Positions 45,540 to 57,115 are shown, counted from the stretch's first letter. The stretch: DNA of 64,000 nt from Protopterus annectens (GCF_019279795.1 NC_056744.1:907013571-907077570), one strand, 5' to 3'. Notes: generated by a model not told the origin, from the sequence alone. Program-made: numbers and translations.

Positions 45540-47720
45540 AATTTAGCAAAGAGATGTTATTTAAAAGAGTCTTTAAAGCAATTACAGGTTCCATTTCATC
45601 AGTCAGGTGACACCATATATTAGGTCCAGGTCTTATGAATGCTCTATCTAGTAAAGTGGCTTTGAAACGTGGGTGAACAAGGCACATATAGCTGAACTGT
45701 GAGCGTCTGAGATAATAGGTACTGTCCTGTAAAAGCAGTTTTGTTTTCAGTAGGGATCAGTAGGCTTATTTTAGTACCTTGAAAATAAGTGCAGTTAGTA
45801 GCAGTGCAGTCATGTAGGAAACAAAGTCAATATAATTTTCTCAAGCAGTTTGCTGTGATGGAATAAGGGTCATCAAGAAACATAAATCTGCAAATTTTAT
45901 TTTCAGCTATTTGTTACAGATGGGTGTTATAGGAAGAACATAGGAGAAGACGTGAAAGACCATATTCCAATTTTGAAAATAATACATTTTTGGCAACTGG
46001 TGATGAAGCCTTAGAAAAGAGCAGCTGGCTAATTTTATAAAGCATTTTTAACTATGGAAGTACTTTGATAGTTATACAGTTGGTATGTGGGGTGAATGAG
46101 AGGCCAGGTCAAGCATTAAAGACCCAGGCATTTCTGTTCACTTGATATTTGGCATAATATTCTCCTTCATGTCTTTTATGAGGATGGGAGGGATCGTAGT
46201 AGCTTTTTTTAATGAAGAGAAGATCATGACATTTTTTTGGAGAGGGGTTAATAAAAGGATTGTTCGTATCTATCCAGTTGTGTGGTTGGACAAAGCTATT
46301 CTGTAATTTTTGTAGATCTGTGTGCGAATTACTATACTGTAAACTGGTAGCATAGCTGAGGTGGGGTAAGACAGGCACAACTGCTACGAGCTCAAAGTGC
46401 TGGGTGGATGTGATCGACTGATCCCGATCTCTCTTTAATGCAATTTGCAGTCAAACCTGAGCACTGCAGCACTCCATGTGTTGTCTAAACTGTAGCAAGC
46501 AGTTTGATACAGTTTAAAATAGAAGATATTTCTTTCTTTTTTTAAACTAAAATCTGAGTGCTGTAGTGCTCTGTGCTGGGTATAAACTGTAGCAACTGTT
46601 TGCTAAAATAGAAAAGTTTGTTTTTTAAACCTGAGAGCCACAGTGCTTTGTGCAGGCAGGGTATAAACTGTAGTAATTGTTTGCTACCTCTGCAGCAAGC
46701 AGTTTGTTACAGTTTAAAAGAAAAAATATTTTATTTTAATAAAATGTGCAGAAGGAGCACTGGAGGCAGGGCACAGAAATTGGACCTGAATAGCTGGGGC
46801 AAAAGGGAAGGAATGTGTGTCTTAACCTGGTTGCTGTGCCAATAGAAGGAAAGGTGATGCTTTTTTTGCTCTTCACTTGAAGAGCTTAGTGGGTGGTTGG
46901 TGGGTCTGTGGCTTGGGTACTGCAGGAAGTATCCTGCAAGGTGTTTTGCAAAAGTCTTCTTTTTCTTTTTGCTCTTCACTTGAAGTGCAGATGGGGTCTG
47001 GCACAGGGCACTGGTTGAGCCAGATAACCTTCTGTTGTAAATCAGCATACATAACAAAGTCTAGTTTTGGCAGATATAGGGGGGTGGTCATTAAAAAAGA
47101 CAGAAAAAAGAACAAGAACCAGTACTAATCATTGTGGAACAGTAGTGTTGATCAAGTCCACTGTGGTGGAAAGGGAGTGGTTATACACTTGGAAGAATCT
47201 GTTCTGTACAGTAATTCTAAAGCAAAGAATGTCATTCTCTCCTAAATTTAGTCTCTTGAGTTTCTTCAGTAGGATTGTATGGTTAACCTTTTCAAAGGCT
47301 CTAGCCATATCTAAAAGGAGACCTGTTGTGATTTATCTTTCATTAAGGCTGCAATAAATGTTATCTGCAGCAGTTAGTAGGGCAATAAAGGTGCTAAAAG
47401 AATTGTGGAAACTATGTGGAGCATCCGAATATAGGCCATAGCTGCTGATATAGTTTATTAATTGCTTGTACTGAAGTTTTTCAAATATCTTGGGTATAGG
47501 GCAGAGATTAGAGATAGGCATGTCATTTTGTAGCTCCTACAGATATGAAGTTTTGTAGCAGGACATTATGAAAGCACGTTTAAATGCAGAGGGGACATCA
47601 GAAGTGGAAACAGGTTGAAGATGTTTGCAAGAGGTCTTGTAATTTGCTCAGCAGCAAGCTTTAAGAAGTAATGATTTGGTCTATTGAATTTGGCATCAGA
47701 GTTGTTAAAATTTTTCAACA
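45540..47720 (-). pseudogene. Old LINE, minus strand (RT and C-terminus)
   Basis: At 47600-47690 the pre-RT linker reads YFLKLAAEQITRPLANIFN. At 47333-47521 RT region 2 reads PISNLCPIPKIFEKLQYKQL, then GLYSDAPHSFHNSFSTFIAL. At 47230-47330 motif A is decayed to MARAFEKVNHTILLKKLK. The C-terminal fragment lies at 45600-45760. The segment 46440-46740 is a degenerate tandem repeat. The LTR element inserted at 47725, at or within its 5' part; whether the LINE resumes after 60737 could not be established. Confidence 0.65.
46440..46740. repeat. Degenerate tandem repeat, unit about 110 bp
   Basis: About 2.5 diverged units sharing GTATAAACTGTAGCAA, GCAAGCAGTTTG and ACAGTTTAAAA followed by A/T-rich filler. 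A second small duplication, TTTTTGCTCTTCACTTGAAG, occurs at about 46861 and 46966. Confidence 0.6.
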
Positions 47721-48126
47721 GGGTGTGTGAAGAAATTAGACACTGTAATTTGTGCTAGCATGTCCGGCTGAGGATTTCTGCATAATTTCAGATTAACCTG
47801 TGTAATATATACCAGCATGACTAGCTATGATATTGTAAATAAGTTATTACATGTAGATTTTTAATCTGTTTGTACAGAATGTTTTAAAGACTTGAACAGT
47901 GTTGCTTTACAGTTCTAACTGTGCATATTTGTGAAGAACAGTCTAACTGCAGTCTGTCTCAGAATCAGCTGATCTGCAGATGTTGTGATCAGAATGTTGA
48001 CAGTTGCTATGTGTTACTGTCAGAGACTGAAAGACAGGAAGGAACTTTAGTAAACAGCTGTTGGTTGATTTTCAAAATATGAAATGAAAATTAGAACTGA
48101 ACAGTTGTGACAGTTAATCTAGTCTA

Positions 48127-48288
48127 TAAAAGAATAAACGTAAAAAGCAACCGATGTAAGAATACCACAAACTATATTTATTAACCGCTTTTCGTCCAGC
48201 ACAGTGGCTGTACTTCATCAGATAAAAGAATCAACTTCATAGACACTCTTAAATGTTTCAAAAATCCAGTCATGTGACCAATGTCTCA
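48127..48288 (-). mobile_element. Penelope-like end with hammerhead-like core, inside the 5' LTR
   Basis: On the minus strand the sequence reads ATCTGATGAAGTACAGCCAC, TGTGCTGGACGAAAAGCGGT, TAATAAA. CTGATGA, a pairable GTaCAGC/GCTGgAC stem and GAAA match the hammerhead ribozyme core. It replaces about 65 bp of LTR sequence still present in the 3' LTR. Flanking words (TTTAAATGTTTCAAAAATCC, CATGTGACC) resemble those of 2470-3050. Confidence 0.6.
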
Positions 48289-48857
48289 GTGGATACCCAA
48301 AAGGACTCACCAAGAACTGCAAGCCTGTCTTTGCTCTGTTATAATAATTTAGTTTAGATCAGGGACAGTGTTCTTATTCACATAGGAAAATTGTAACTAA
48401 TCAGTTAGAGTTTTTCTGAATGCTGTATTTCTATTCTTCAGTATTGATTTCATTTTCCTTGTGACCAAGTTCTGTTTGCTTATTGGAAATTACTGTTTTA
48501 TATTTTTAATCATTTTGCTCAGTATTAAATATTTTTATTGACCTACATTGTGACTTGTTAAATCAGTGTTTTCCTTAGTGATTTAAGAGTGCTTATACCT
48601 GCTTTGATAACATCCCAGGCCACTCCGAAACTTGGCTGCTTTAGGTCATTTGCTATCATTCATTTTAATATCTAATTTTCATAACTGGGCATCCCTTTAA
48701 AAGGGCATGCAGGCTCTCTGATTGGGCCAGTGGGTTAATGTACTATTTTGGGGAAGAGGCACAGCATGACATCTGTGTCAGGCTTTCCCAGAAGTATTTG
48801 GATTTGTGATAATTTATTCAAGTATGAGTGCATCAGAAGTCTTAAACTGGGACACAT

Positions 48858-49097
48858 TGTCCCAGATTTTAGTCAGATTTGTCAACTTTATATAGAAAAT
48901 GTATGACATCTTACTTATTTGCTCAACTTGAGCCTGCCAGCTGTGTATACCTTGCATCCTTTGAGTTTAAAACTGTATGTTTACTTACTTGGAGCTTTTC
49001 TTCCCAGGCCTCTGCTGAAAATGGCCATGTACCCAGTCAGACTATCCCGGTTAACAAATGTAAAATAAATAAAATACTAATATATAAATAAAATACT
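48858..49097 (+). mobile_element. LINE 3' tail inserted in the 5' LTR
   Basis: About 240 bp absent from the 3' LTR (which reads directly GGGACACATCACTCTGAAG). It ends GCTGAAAATGGCCATG, TCCCGGTTAACAAATG and (AAATAAA)n, the window's common LINE tail. Confidence 0.75.
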
Positions 49098-49489
49098 TTG
49101 CTCTGAAGTATGTAATAAGGAGCTTTTATTTGGGGTGTGCAGAAGTATACAGTCCAGTCCCAGGTTATAGAGCATATTCCTGTTGTGCTCTTAGGGCAAA
49201 TTGTAAAATATTACTCCTGTTTAAGTGACAGTCTCACAATGGAGTCAGTAGTGAGGAGTTAAGCTCTTTAGTTACTGACCCGGGATAGTAATGGACATCA
49301 CATTACTGTTGGCAATCCAGTGGGGTATTGACCAGATGTCACATTAGTTGGTAGTGGTGTGGGATTTTTAATTGGACTTCAGTAGCCTGTGGGTAGTTGT
49401 CATTAAGCTGTTGACAGCCGCAAAGTAAACATACAGAAGCTCAGTTCACCACAGTTTTATTTATTTGTAGTTAGTTCATTAGGGACAGC

Positions 49490-50510
49490 AGGCAAAGATG
49501 TTAGCAGAAGACTATATACTCTGACAAAGAACCAGTTTGCCAAGAAGTGTGAAGCCAGAGGACTGGTGCATGCCAACCTGACTAAGGAAGCAATGATTTC
49601 AGCATTAGTTTCAGCTTCAGCTCAGACCAGCCGTTTGGAGGATATCCAGTTTGGTATTGGGGATGTGCAGCCTGATGAGAAAGGACAATCCACATTTTTT
49701 TCAGAGGATGTGAGAATCTGGAGTTAAAAAGACTGGAAATGGAGGCTGCAGAAAGGGCCGATATGAACTTGAGGTTGAATAGAAGCAGCATCAATGAACT
49801 GGAAGCCAAACAACTGGAAACTGAAGAGAGAGACTGTGCCTGGAAGCCCAAAGACTGTAGGCCAAACATCTTGAACTGGAGTCAGCAGAGAAACTGAAGC
49901 ATTTAAAAGCCAAGAAAAATGAGAGACCACTCCGGCATGAAGTGGAGCTTCTTACACTTCAAGAGGGTCATGGAGGTAATGGAGAAGAGAATAACTGGAC
50001 CCCAGAAGCTGTAAAGGTCAGTAAACATTCCTCAGTACAGGGATGGGGATGACTTTGATAGTTTTATTCATAATTTCAGAGGGTATGTAGAAAGTATGAT
50101 GTTGACATTGAGCTCTGTGTTCAGCTCCTGACTCCCTTACTCCATGGTAAAGCTATTCAAGCCATTTCAAAACTGTCTAATGTAGATTTTTTGAATTACA
50201 ATAAAGTTAAGAAGTGTCTTCTTGATTGTTTTAAACCAACATCTGAAGCTTATATAAAAAACGTTTAGTGAATATAGACGCAAGACAGATGAAAGTGTAT
50301 GTGATGATATTACTGATTTAAGTGCTTATTTTCACAGAAGGGTGAGTGATGTCAAGTCATCACTTTTGAGGGACTGGCAGACCTTTTGTTGAGGGAACAA
50401 GCCCTCAGTACTTGGCCTGATGACATGAGAATCTGGATAGCTGACAGAGAATGTAACTTTGCGGAGAAATGGGGATCTCTACTTAGCAAGCAGAGCACCA
50501 ATGCATAAGA
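49490..50510 (+). pseudogene. LTR-element gag with SCAN-like capsid domain
   Basis: Readable in three frames with breaks. The first part (49490-49700) has MLAEDYILTKNQFAKKCEAR. A Glu/Arg/Leu-rich coiled-coil-like stretch follows at about 49720-49850 (LELKRLEMEAAERADMNL). At 50030-50490 the capsid part reads YRDGDDFDSFIHNFRGYVES, KTDESVCDDITDLSAYFHRR, LADLLLREQALSTWPDDMRI. Arg-Glu-Gln followed by a Trp-Pro-Asp-Asp-Met-Arg-Ile-Trp block fits the SCAN domain, which is thought to derive from Gmr1-like gag. Premature stops show it is dead. Confidence 0.7.
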
Positions 50511-50649
50511 AAGGAATACCCAATGCAGCATATGGATATAAGGGAATCCAAGGGGGGGGGGTAGTCTGAACTACTCCAAAAGAGTACACCAATAACAGGG
50601 GAAACTAGTAGTCCAGGTACATGGGTAGGGATTAGATAATTCAAATGTA

Positions 50650-50918
50650 ACCAGAAGGGCCACATATTAGCCAAATGTCCGTTGAGGCAAGGTGAGAAAC
50701 AAAAGGTGAGACAGCCAGCCAGTGGGGATGACAAACTGCCAGTGGTAAGTTCTTTGGAAACAACAGGAGTGCCAATCTATCACAAAAATGTATATCCTAT
50801 CTTAGTAGATGATAAACAGGTTACTGCTAAGAGAGACACAGCTTCTGATATAACCATTACAAGGCCTGCAGTGGTTACAGAAGAGCAGTACTTGCTTGGA
50901 CAGTCCACTCCAGTCTGA
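50650..50918 (+). pseudogene. Zinc knuckle and aspartic protease of the LTR element
   Basis: FKCNQKGHILAKCPLRQ at about 50655-50700 is a CCHC knuckle whose first Cys position reads as a stop codon. It is followed by an open frame to 50918 with VDDKQVTAKRDTASDITITR. The protease active site is DTAS here instead of the usual DTG/DSG. It ends VVTEEQYLLGQST. Confidence 0.65.
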
Positions 50919-50989
50919 GCTTTGGGAGGGACCCCATTCTAAATCTCTTTGGCTACGGTTCATCTTGACTAGGAGGGTGGAAGAGGAAG

Positions 50990-51600
50990 CAAGCAGGTAG
51001 GTGTGTTTGAGGATATTCCTGCAGATGTCCTGATAGGCAATGATACAATACCTTGAGTACATGCAGTAGTATGCAGTCATGCTTGGAGACAGGCATGTAG
51101 GTCCGGTAGCCTGGGGAAGACCAAGACAGATCTGTGTCAGCTGTTTCAGAGAAGAATCTATCCTGTAGCAGTAAGTCTGAAAGTGAGCCACAGCTGCTGG
51201 AAGGTACTAATGTTCCCTTGGGCACGGTGACTGCAAGGATGGAGGTGAGTGACAGTACCCAGATTGACAGTGAAGAACTGTCAGAAGTTACTAGGCTTCA
51301 TGTGGAAGGGGAGCTTGTGTTTGAGAATATTCCTACAGATGTCCCGATAGGGAATGACTCTGATGATGCAGTACCTTGTGTGCATGCACTGACATAGTCA
51401 GGCTTGGAGACAGGCATGTAGGTCCGGCAGCCTGAGGGAGACCCAGACAGATTTCATACTTGAAGCTGGGACTGGTGTGCTGGTTGTTTCAGAGAAGGAG
51501 CTATCCTGTAGCAGTAAGTCTGAAAGTGATCCACAATTGCTGGGAGGTACTGATGCTCCCTTGTACACGGTGACTGCAACGGAGTTACAAAAGTTACTAG
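50990..51600 (+). repeat. Tandem duplication in the protease-integrase linker, period 321 bp
   Basis: AGGCATGTAGGTCCGG occurs at 51091 and 51412, and CTATCCTGTAGCAGTAAGTC, GAAAGTGA and CGGTGACTGCAA recur at the same spacing. Upstream, CAGATGTCCTGATAGG and CAGATGTCCCGATAGG extend the similarity to about 50990. Nearly two copies, diverged by substitutions and small indels. Confidence 0.85.
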
Positions 51601-51609
51601 GCTTCCTGC

Positions 51610-51892
51610 AGAAATGAAACTTGGGAGGGTCACAAATGTAGAGTTGAGACAGGCTCAACTTTCAGACCCTACATTACAAAGCTTGAAGGAGATGGCTACG
51701 GAAGCACTTGAGGCTCAAGGAAGGGGGGAGTCTGTATATGGGAACAAAGGTTTGTTGTATAAAAAGTGGACTCCTAAGGGAGGGCTGGACGGTGAGCTAG
51801 TACAGCAGTTGGGTAAAGCCTAGAGCATACCATCTGCCACTTCTAGCTATAGTCCCTAATATTCCTTTTGAGGGTGATATTGTGGCAAAGAA
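51610..51892 (+). pseudogene. Integrase N-terminal region with finger-module copy 1
   Basis: LRQAQLSDPTLQSLKEMATE followed by GLLYKKWTPKGGLDGELVQQ resembles the region before the integrase zinc finger of gypsy elements. Module copy 1 runs 51749-51892 and is cut by DIRS-C. Copies 2-4 resume at 57435. Confidence 0.7.
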
Positions 51893-51935
51893 AGTACAGT
51901 TGTGTACCTACCATAAATGTAGATGTTCGAGTGTA

Positions 51936-52104
51936 TTCACTGTTGCAGTCATTACACTTGGGTTATCTTGCTGGCAGGCTACCCACAGTCGGCCCGAATT
52001 CCAAAGTCCTGGTCCGGCGTCAGTTGCTGTCACCTCTTCCCTGACGTCAGTGCGCCAGGGGTATATAAGATGCAGCCGACGTCATTTCCTTCAGTTTTTC
52101 TTGC
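51936..52104 (+). repeat. DIRS-C left inverted terminal repeat
   Basis: About 170 bp, inverted partner of 57252-57421. Landmarks are TTCACTGTTGCAGTCATTAC, GTATATAAGATGCAGCCGAC and TTCAGTTTTTCTTGC. Confidence 0.9.
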
Positions 52105-52271
52105 TCCAGATGTCAGGTACCCCCAAGAAGGTAGGCAATACATATTGCTTATAAAAACATACAGTAAAATAAAAACAATACCTTCATCTATAAGCAAATA
52201 CACTACATAGGTTGTATAGGATAGAGAAGTATAGATAAGTCCCAGCAAAGAAATGGAGGGTGGGTAACCTG

Positions 52272-52370
52272 GACTGCAACAGTGAATACACTCGAACATC
52301 TAGATTTATGGTAGGTAAACAACTGTACTATGTTCATCGTGTTTCACTGTTGCAGTCATTACACTTGGGT
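52272..52370 (+). repeat. DIRS-C internal complementary region
   Basis: GACTGCAACAGTGAATACAC ... AACTGTACT is the complement of the left end. It is joined to ATGTTCATCGTGTTTCACTG, the complement of the right end. Confidence 0.92.
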
Positions 52371-52402
52371 TGAATCCCAAAGCTGAGGGAGGGTGGCTGG
52401 GT

Positions 52403-53425
52403 CTAATTAGGATTAGAAGTGGCTATGAGGCCCTGCAGAACTGCAGTGACAAAGCCTGCTCTGGATTTAGAGTAAAGAGGTAAATGATAGTGCTTGGTAA
52501 AAGTGTGCACTGAACACCAAGTTGCAGCCTCCAAAATTTCCTTGGTTGGTACTCCTCTAAGAAAGGCTGCTGAAGTGGCTGCTGCCCTAGTAAAATGTGG
52601 CCTAATATTCTTAGGCACTGACTTACCATGCTGTGCATAGCAGAAACAAATACAGTGTCCTACCATTTTGAAACAGTCTGCTTTGAGATAGCCTTTCCTT
52701 GTGGTCCTGCAGCATATGCTACAAACAGTTGCTCAGTTTTTCTGAAAGCTTTTGTTTTGTCCAGGTAGAAGCGTAGCTGTCTGTGTATGTCCAAAGAGTG
52801 CAGAAGTCTCTCCCGTTTATTCTGGAGATTTGGATAAAATGTTGGCAAATTAATGGTTTGGTTAAGAGCCACAATGGATACTACCTTTGGCATAAATGTT
52901 GGGTTTGTCCTTAGAGAAACCCTGTCTGGATGAAAAATGATAAAAGATTCCACTGCCATTAATGCCTGTAACTCTGAGACTCTTCTTGCTGAAGTTATTG
53001 CTAGGAGCAGAGCAGTTTTCCATGATAAGAATTTTATATCAGCTGTATTGGCTGGCTCAAAAGGAGGCAGTGTGAGCTTTTCTAACACAAAGTTGAGGTC
53101 CCATGTAGGTATTGGTGCTCTCCTTAGGGGGTCTTATGTTTTTTGCCCCTCTGAGGTACTGTCTTAGCAGTGGATGAGAGAAAATAGGAGGTTCCGTAAT
53201 GTAATGAGCTGAAATGGCAGAGGCATGGATCTTAATTGAGAAAGATAGGCCCTTGTCCAGCATCTCAGTTACAAGTGGTTCAAGTCCTTGTGCCTGGTTC
53301 CAAGCACAGAATCTCTTCCATTTTTCTGCATAAGATTTCCTGGTGCTGGGTCTCCTGGCTCCCAGAATGACTTCCATAACAGCTTTAGAGAGAAGTGTGT
53401 TCTGAGTGGCTATATTATCCGCCAT
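52403..53425 (-). pseudogene. DIRS-C tyrosine recombinase, frameshifted
   Basis: The start is the ATG at 53425 (MADNIATQNTLLSKAVMEVI), which overlaps the pol stop by 16 nt. Pieces: LGARRPSTRKSYAEKWKRFC; after a shift near 53080, ITSARRVSELQALMAVESF; after another near 52665, RPHFTRAAATSAAF and HTFTKHYHLPLYSKSR. All four catalytic positions (Arg, His, Arg, Tyr) remain, but not in one frame. Confidence 0.82.
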
Positions 53426-55301
53426 GCCACCAGATTTAAGGTTCTGAGTTGGCTGTGCAGGATTGGATTCTTTTGTTGAGTCAGAAGATGAGGAATTTGA
53501 GGTAAAGTCCAGGCTGGGCCTTGAGACAAGCTCTTTAGGATTGGGAACCAGTGCTGCCGTGGCCGGTCTGGGGCAATCAGAATAATTTTTGGCTTCTCTT
53601 GTCTGACTTTTATGTGCACCTTGGGAAGGAGTGACAGTGGTGGAAAAGCATAAACTGTTAGGGTTTCCCAGCTGAATGATAGAGCATCCACTTTCCATGC
53701 TTGTGAGTGATAATTCCTTGTGCAGAATCTCTGTAGTTGGCAGTTGTGAGAGGAGGCAAAAAGATCTATGTCTGGGCATCCCCATTTCCTTGTTATCATG
53801 CTGACGACCTGTAAATTTAGTTTCCACTCGTGAGGGTCCATGAGGTTTCTGCTTAGTTCGTCTGCCAGAGTATTTTTCTTTCCTGGCAGGAATTGTGCCT
53901 GCAGATCTACTTGATAGGTCAGTGCTGTGTTCCACAAAGTCATGGCTTGCCTGCAGAGGGGGTAGGAATGTATGCCCCCTTGCTTGTTTATGTACCACAT
54001 AACTGTAGTATTGTCTGTCTTTAGTAGTAGTTGTCCTGGATGTAGTAGATCCTTGAAGGCTGTCAGAGCATTCTGTATAGCTAGCATCTCTTTTTGATTG
54101 ATGTAAAGATTAATTTGGTCCGCAGGCCACTTGCCCTAAATACATTTTCCTGCCATGTGTGCCCCCCAGGCATAATCTGACGCATCTGTTGTTAGTGTCT
54201 GCCTGGCTGTGGGTAAAGTGAAAGGCTGTCCATTGTTGTGGTGACAGGCCAGTGCCCTCCATCGAAACTCCTGTTGCAGGCAGGGAATAAGAGTTATTAT
54301 TGTTTCCAGGCTGTGGCAATGTTGAGTCCAAACACTTTTTAGATACCACTGTAGCTTCCTCATATGCAGTCTTGCATATGGAATTAGCAGGATGCAGGAT
54401 GCCATGAAGCCCAAAGCCTGCAGAATTTTTCTTGCAGGTAGCTGGGTCTTTGTTGCCATCATTTGAAAGTAAAGAGTCAGTTGCCTTTGCTTGTCTGGCA
54501 TGAGATAAGCCATCTGGGCAGTTGTGTTTAAGCTTGCACCCAGGAATATTATCTCTTGAGAGGGCACTAGTTTTGATTTCTTTTCGTTTACTGTGTACCC
54601 TAGGCAAATTAGTAATCTTTTTACAAACGCCAGATGCTTTAGTAGCATGTCCTTGCTCTCTGCTTGAATAGGCAGTCATCCAAGTAGGGATATATCTGAA
54701 TTCCTTTTTGTCTGCAAAATGCAATTACTGGTGCCAGGCATTTTGTGAAGACCCTGGGCGCAGTAGATAAGCCAAAGGGCAATGCAGAGAATTGGTAATG
54801 CATTGAACCAGCTATGAATCTGAGGTATCTTCTGCAAGATTGTCTGATTGGGATATGCAGGTATGCCTCTTTGAGGTCCAAAGTAACTAGCCAAGCCTTC
54901 TTGCCCAGCATGGGTAGAAGTTGCTACAGTGTCAACATTTTGAATTTTGGAACATCCAAGAAAGTATTTAGAATTGAGAGGTCCAGTATTGGTCTCCAGG
55001 CTTTGTCCTTTCTGGGTACCAAGAATAGTCTTGAGTAAAATCCTTGTCCCTGTTCTTGCTGTGGTACTTTTTGAATAGCTCTCTTGTCCATGAGAGCAGA
55101 AATTTGTTTTTGTGCCTCTGCCCATTGATTTTGTGGCAGGTTTGGCATACCTTTTGACCTTGGCAGGGTGTGAAAGTGGAACCTGTAACCCTGAGAAACA
55201 ATATTCAGTACCCATTTGTCTTGGGTGATCATGTGCCAATTTTGTGAGAAAAGTGTTAGTTTTCCCCCTAACAGTGCTGCCAAAAGGTAAGTGCTTGGCA
55301 T
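53410..55301 (-). pseudogene. DIRS-C pol: RT, RNase H, methyltransferase-like segment
   Basis: RT at 54924-55301 (FYSRLFLVPRKDKAWRPILD) is separated by a CAG-to-TAG stop (about 54922) from 54639-54911 (LVTLDLKEAYLHIPIRQSCR, LPFGLSTAPRVFTKCL, YPYLDDCLF with both Asp). A frameshift near 54645 follows. RNase H at 54136-54640 reads LTTDASDYAWGAHMAGKCI then a stop (about 54137) that DIRS-A has as Gln. The remaining part, 53410-54087, has KTDNTTVMWYINKQGGIHSY, DIDLFASSHNCQLQRFC, AFPPLSLLPK and ends LNLVAWRII-stop at 53410. Confidence 0.83.
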
Positions 55302-55314
55302 TGGTAGAGGGAAG

Positions 55315-57115
55315 TCATTGGGACTGTTTCATATAAGGTTGTGATTTGTCTTCTCCACCTTTGGGGGCTGAAGTACCCCATTGTTTAGGTCTGTATGAGC
55401 CTTGGGGATGAGATCTGCCTCTTGGGCGTCTGTATCTGCCTCTCTGTGGCCTGTCTGACACTGGAAAGGGCCAATTTTTAGAAGGCCAGTTCCTGCTAAA
55501 TCTAGGTTGCTGAACCTGTAAGAAGTCCTTTACTGTCTGCATTGATTTTGCTTCATCCTCCATTTTCTTTAACACCTCTTCTGCCTTAATACCAAACAAA
55601 GTATCATGCTGTAATGGAGCATCCAATAATTTTGCTTTAACATGATCAGGTAAACTTTGTTCTTTTAACCAAGCATGCCTTCGAATGACAGAACCTGTAA
55701 CTGTGGCTCTGTAAGAAGCCTCTAAGGAATCAAAACCACATTGCAGAGTATGCTTTCCCACTTGTTCAGCTGCATGCAATAAATCCTGCATTTCCTTATT
55801 GTCAGGACATTCTGAGCTTGTAAGCATTTTCTGTTTTAGCAAAGACATTAGATATTGTTGATATTTAAGCATGTAAAACTGGCAGTTTAAAGCCCTAACA
55901 GCTAAAGTAGCAGAAATGTAAACTTTTTCCCCCCATCTATCCAGTGCTCTGGAATTCCTATCAGAGGGAACAAGGTTTTTTGCAGTGGAAGCCTTGACCC
56001 CTTTGGGACCCTGAGAAATTGTTTCTGGGTCAGCAGCAGGGTTTTTATAAAGAAATTTATGAGAATCTGGGACCCTGTAGTACCTATCTGGCTTGACTGG
56101 TGCAGGGGGTAAAGAATCAGGAGACAAACTGGATTTGGAGAAAACATCATCAACAATATCTAGTACAGGGGGGATAGCAAGGGGCCTGTGCTGAGGCAGT
56201 AAAAGAAAGTCTCTGAGCCTTTTCTTGGATTCTGAATAATCCTGGCTCTCCCAATGGAAATGCTCCCTCATTGTGTGCAAGGTTTCCCCAAAAGAGTAAT
56301 CGTCAGGAGGAGAGGCTGAAGGGATAGATTCTTCAGCATCAGAGTCCTCATAGGGAGGAAGAGAATATCCCTGTTCTGAAGAGGAATCAGAAGAAATAGA
56401 AACCTGGTCAGAGGAGTCATAGTCAGTGTCTTGCTTAGGCCTTTTATCAGGAGGAGGATGGGAACCCCTGATCAAAGTAATTAGGTCCTCGGCCATTTTA
56501 AGCATCTGTTTCTTTGGCATGGATGACTGTCCAGGAGAATGCTGTACTTGTTGCTTTGTCTTTAATGTTGTTTTAGACTTTGCCTTGGCTGCTGAAGTGG
56601 ACTTGATAGTAAGCTGTGTAGGTCTGAAAACACCCTCAGAAGTCGATGCCTGCTCAGCGGCTCCAGATCCATCTGAGGGAATAGTTTCTGTAGGCCCAAT
56701 ACTTTGAGTTTCCAGAGGCCTAGTTGTCTCCACGTGGGAGTCGGAGGCAGCATGTGGCTCTGAGGTAGCAGGTGTCAGGGGCTGCAAAAGTGCCTCACTG
56801 AGAACCGGCGACTGGCCTAGAAGAGGCTTCGGCATTGGTTTTGGACCTTGGATGCCTGTCCTTTTCTTTGTCTTTGTGTTTTTTATGAATTCCGGTCGTC
56901 GGTTGTTCTGACGGCATTATGTAGTTAAACCTTCGTCCAAAGTAATGTAAAGCAAAATCAAACCGACGCTTAATAGTGCGTTGTTTGAATCTAGCACAAA
57001 ACCGAAAACTAGCAATGTCGTGGTCAGAGCCTAGGCAAGGAATACAGTAAGAATGAAAATCCTTATGAGGTATTTGCTTCCCACAAGAAATACAATTGTT
57101 AATTTTTACTGACAT
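55315..57115 (-). pseudogene. DIRS-C gag
   Basis: The start at 57115 reads MSVKINNCISCGKQIPHKDF. The N-terminal cluster has CISCGK, HSYCIPCLG and FRFCARFK, so one Cys of the last pair is Phe. A frameshift near 56820 joins a 506-residue open part (55315-56835): acidic Ser-rich middle, TLAVRALNCQFYMLKYQQYL, GSVIRRHAWLKEQSLPDHVK, KKMEDEAKSMQTVKDFLQV, and the basic tail RGRYRRPRGRSHPQGSYRP that DIRS-B has lost. It is the longest surviving gag frame of the three. Confidence 0.83.

Larger units (their letters stand above)
47726..49343 (+). repeat. 5' LTR of the Gmr1-like element
   Basis: 1618 bp, aligned with 58667-60732 over most of its length. A promoter-like CTATAAAAG lies at about 48121-48130 (the 3' LTR has CTATAAAAGAGC). 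It contains two later insertions not shared with the 3' LTR: a Penelope-like piece (48127-48288) and a LINE tail (48858-49097). Confidence 0.9.

Noticed and set aside
53426..53998. N-terminal half of a 313-residue ORF in DIRS-C
   Set aside because: Out of frame with the methyltransferase-like motifs; only the part from the ATG at 53425 matches the recombinase.
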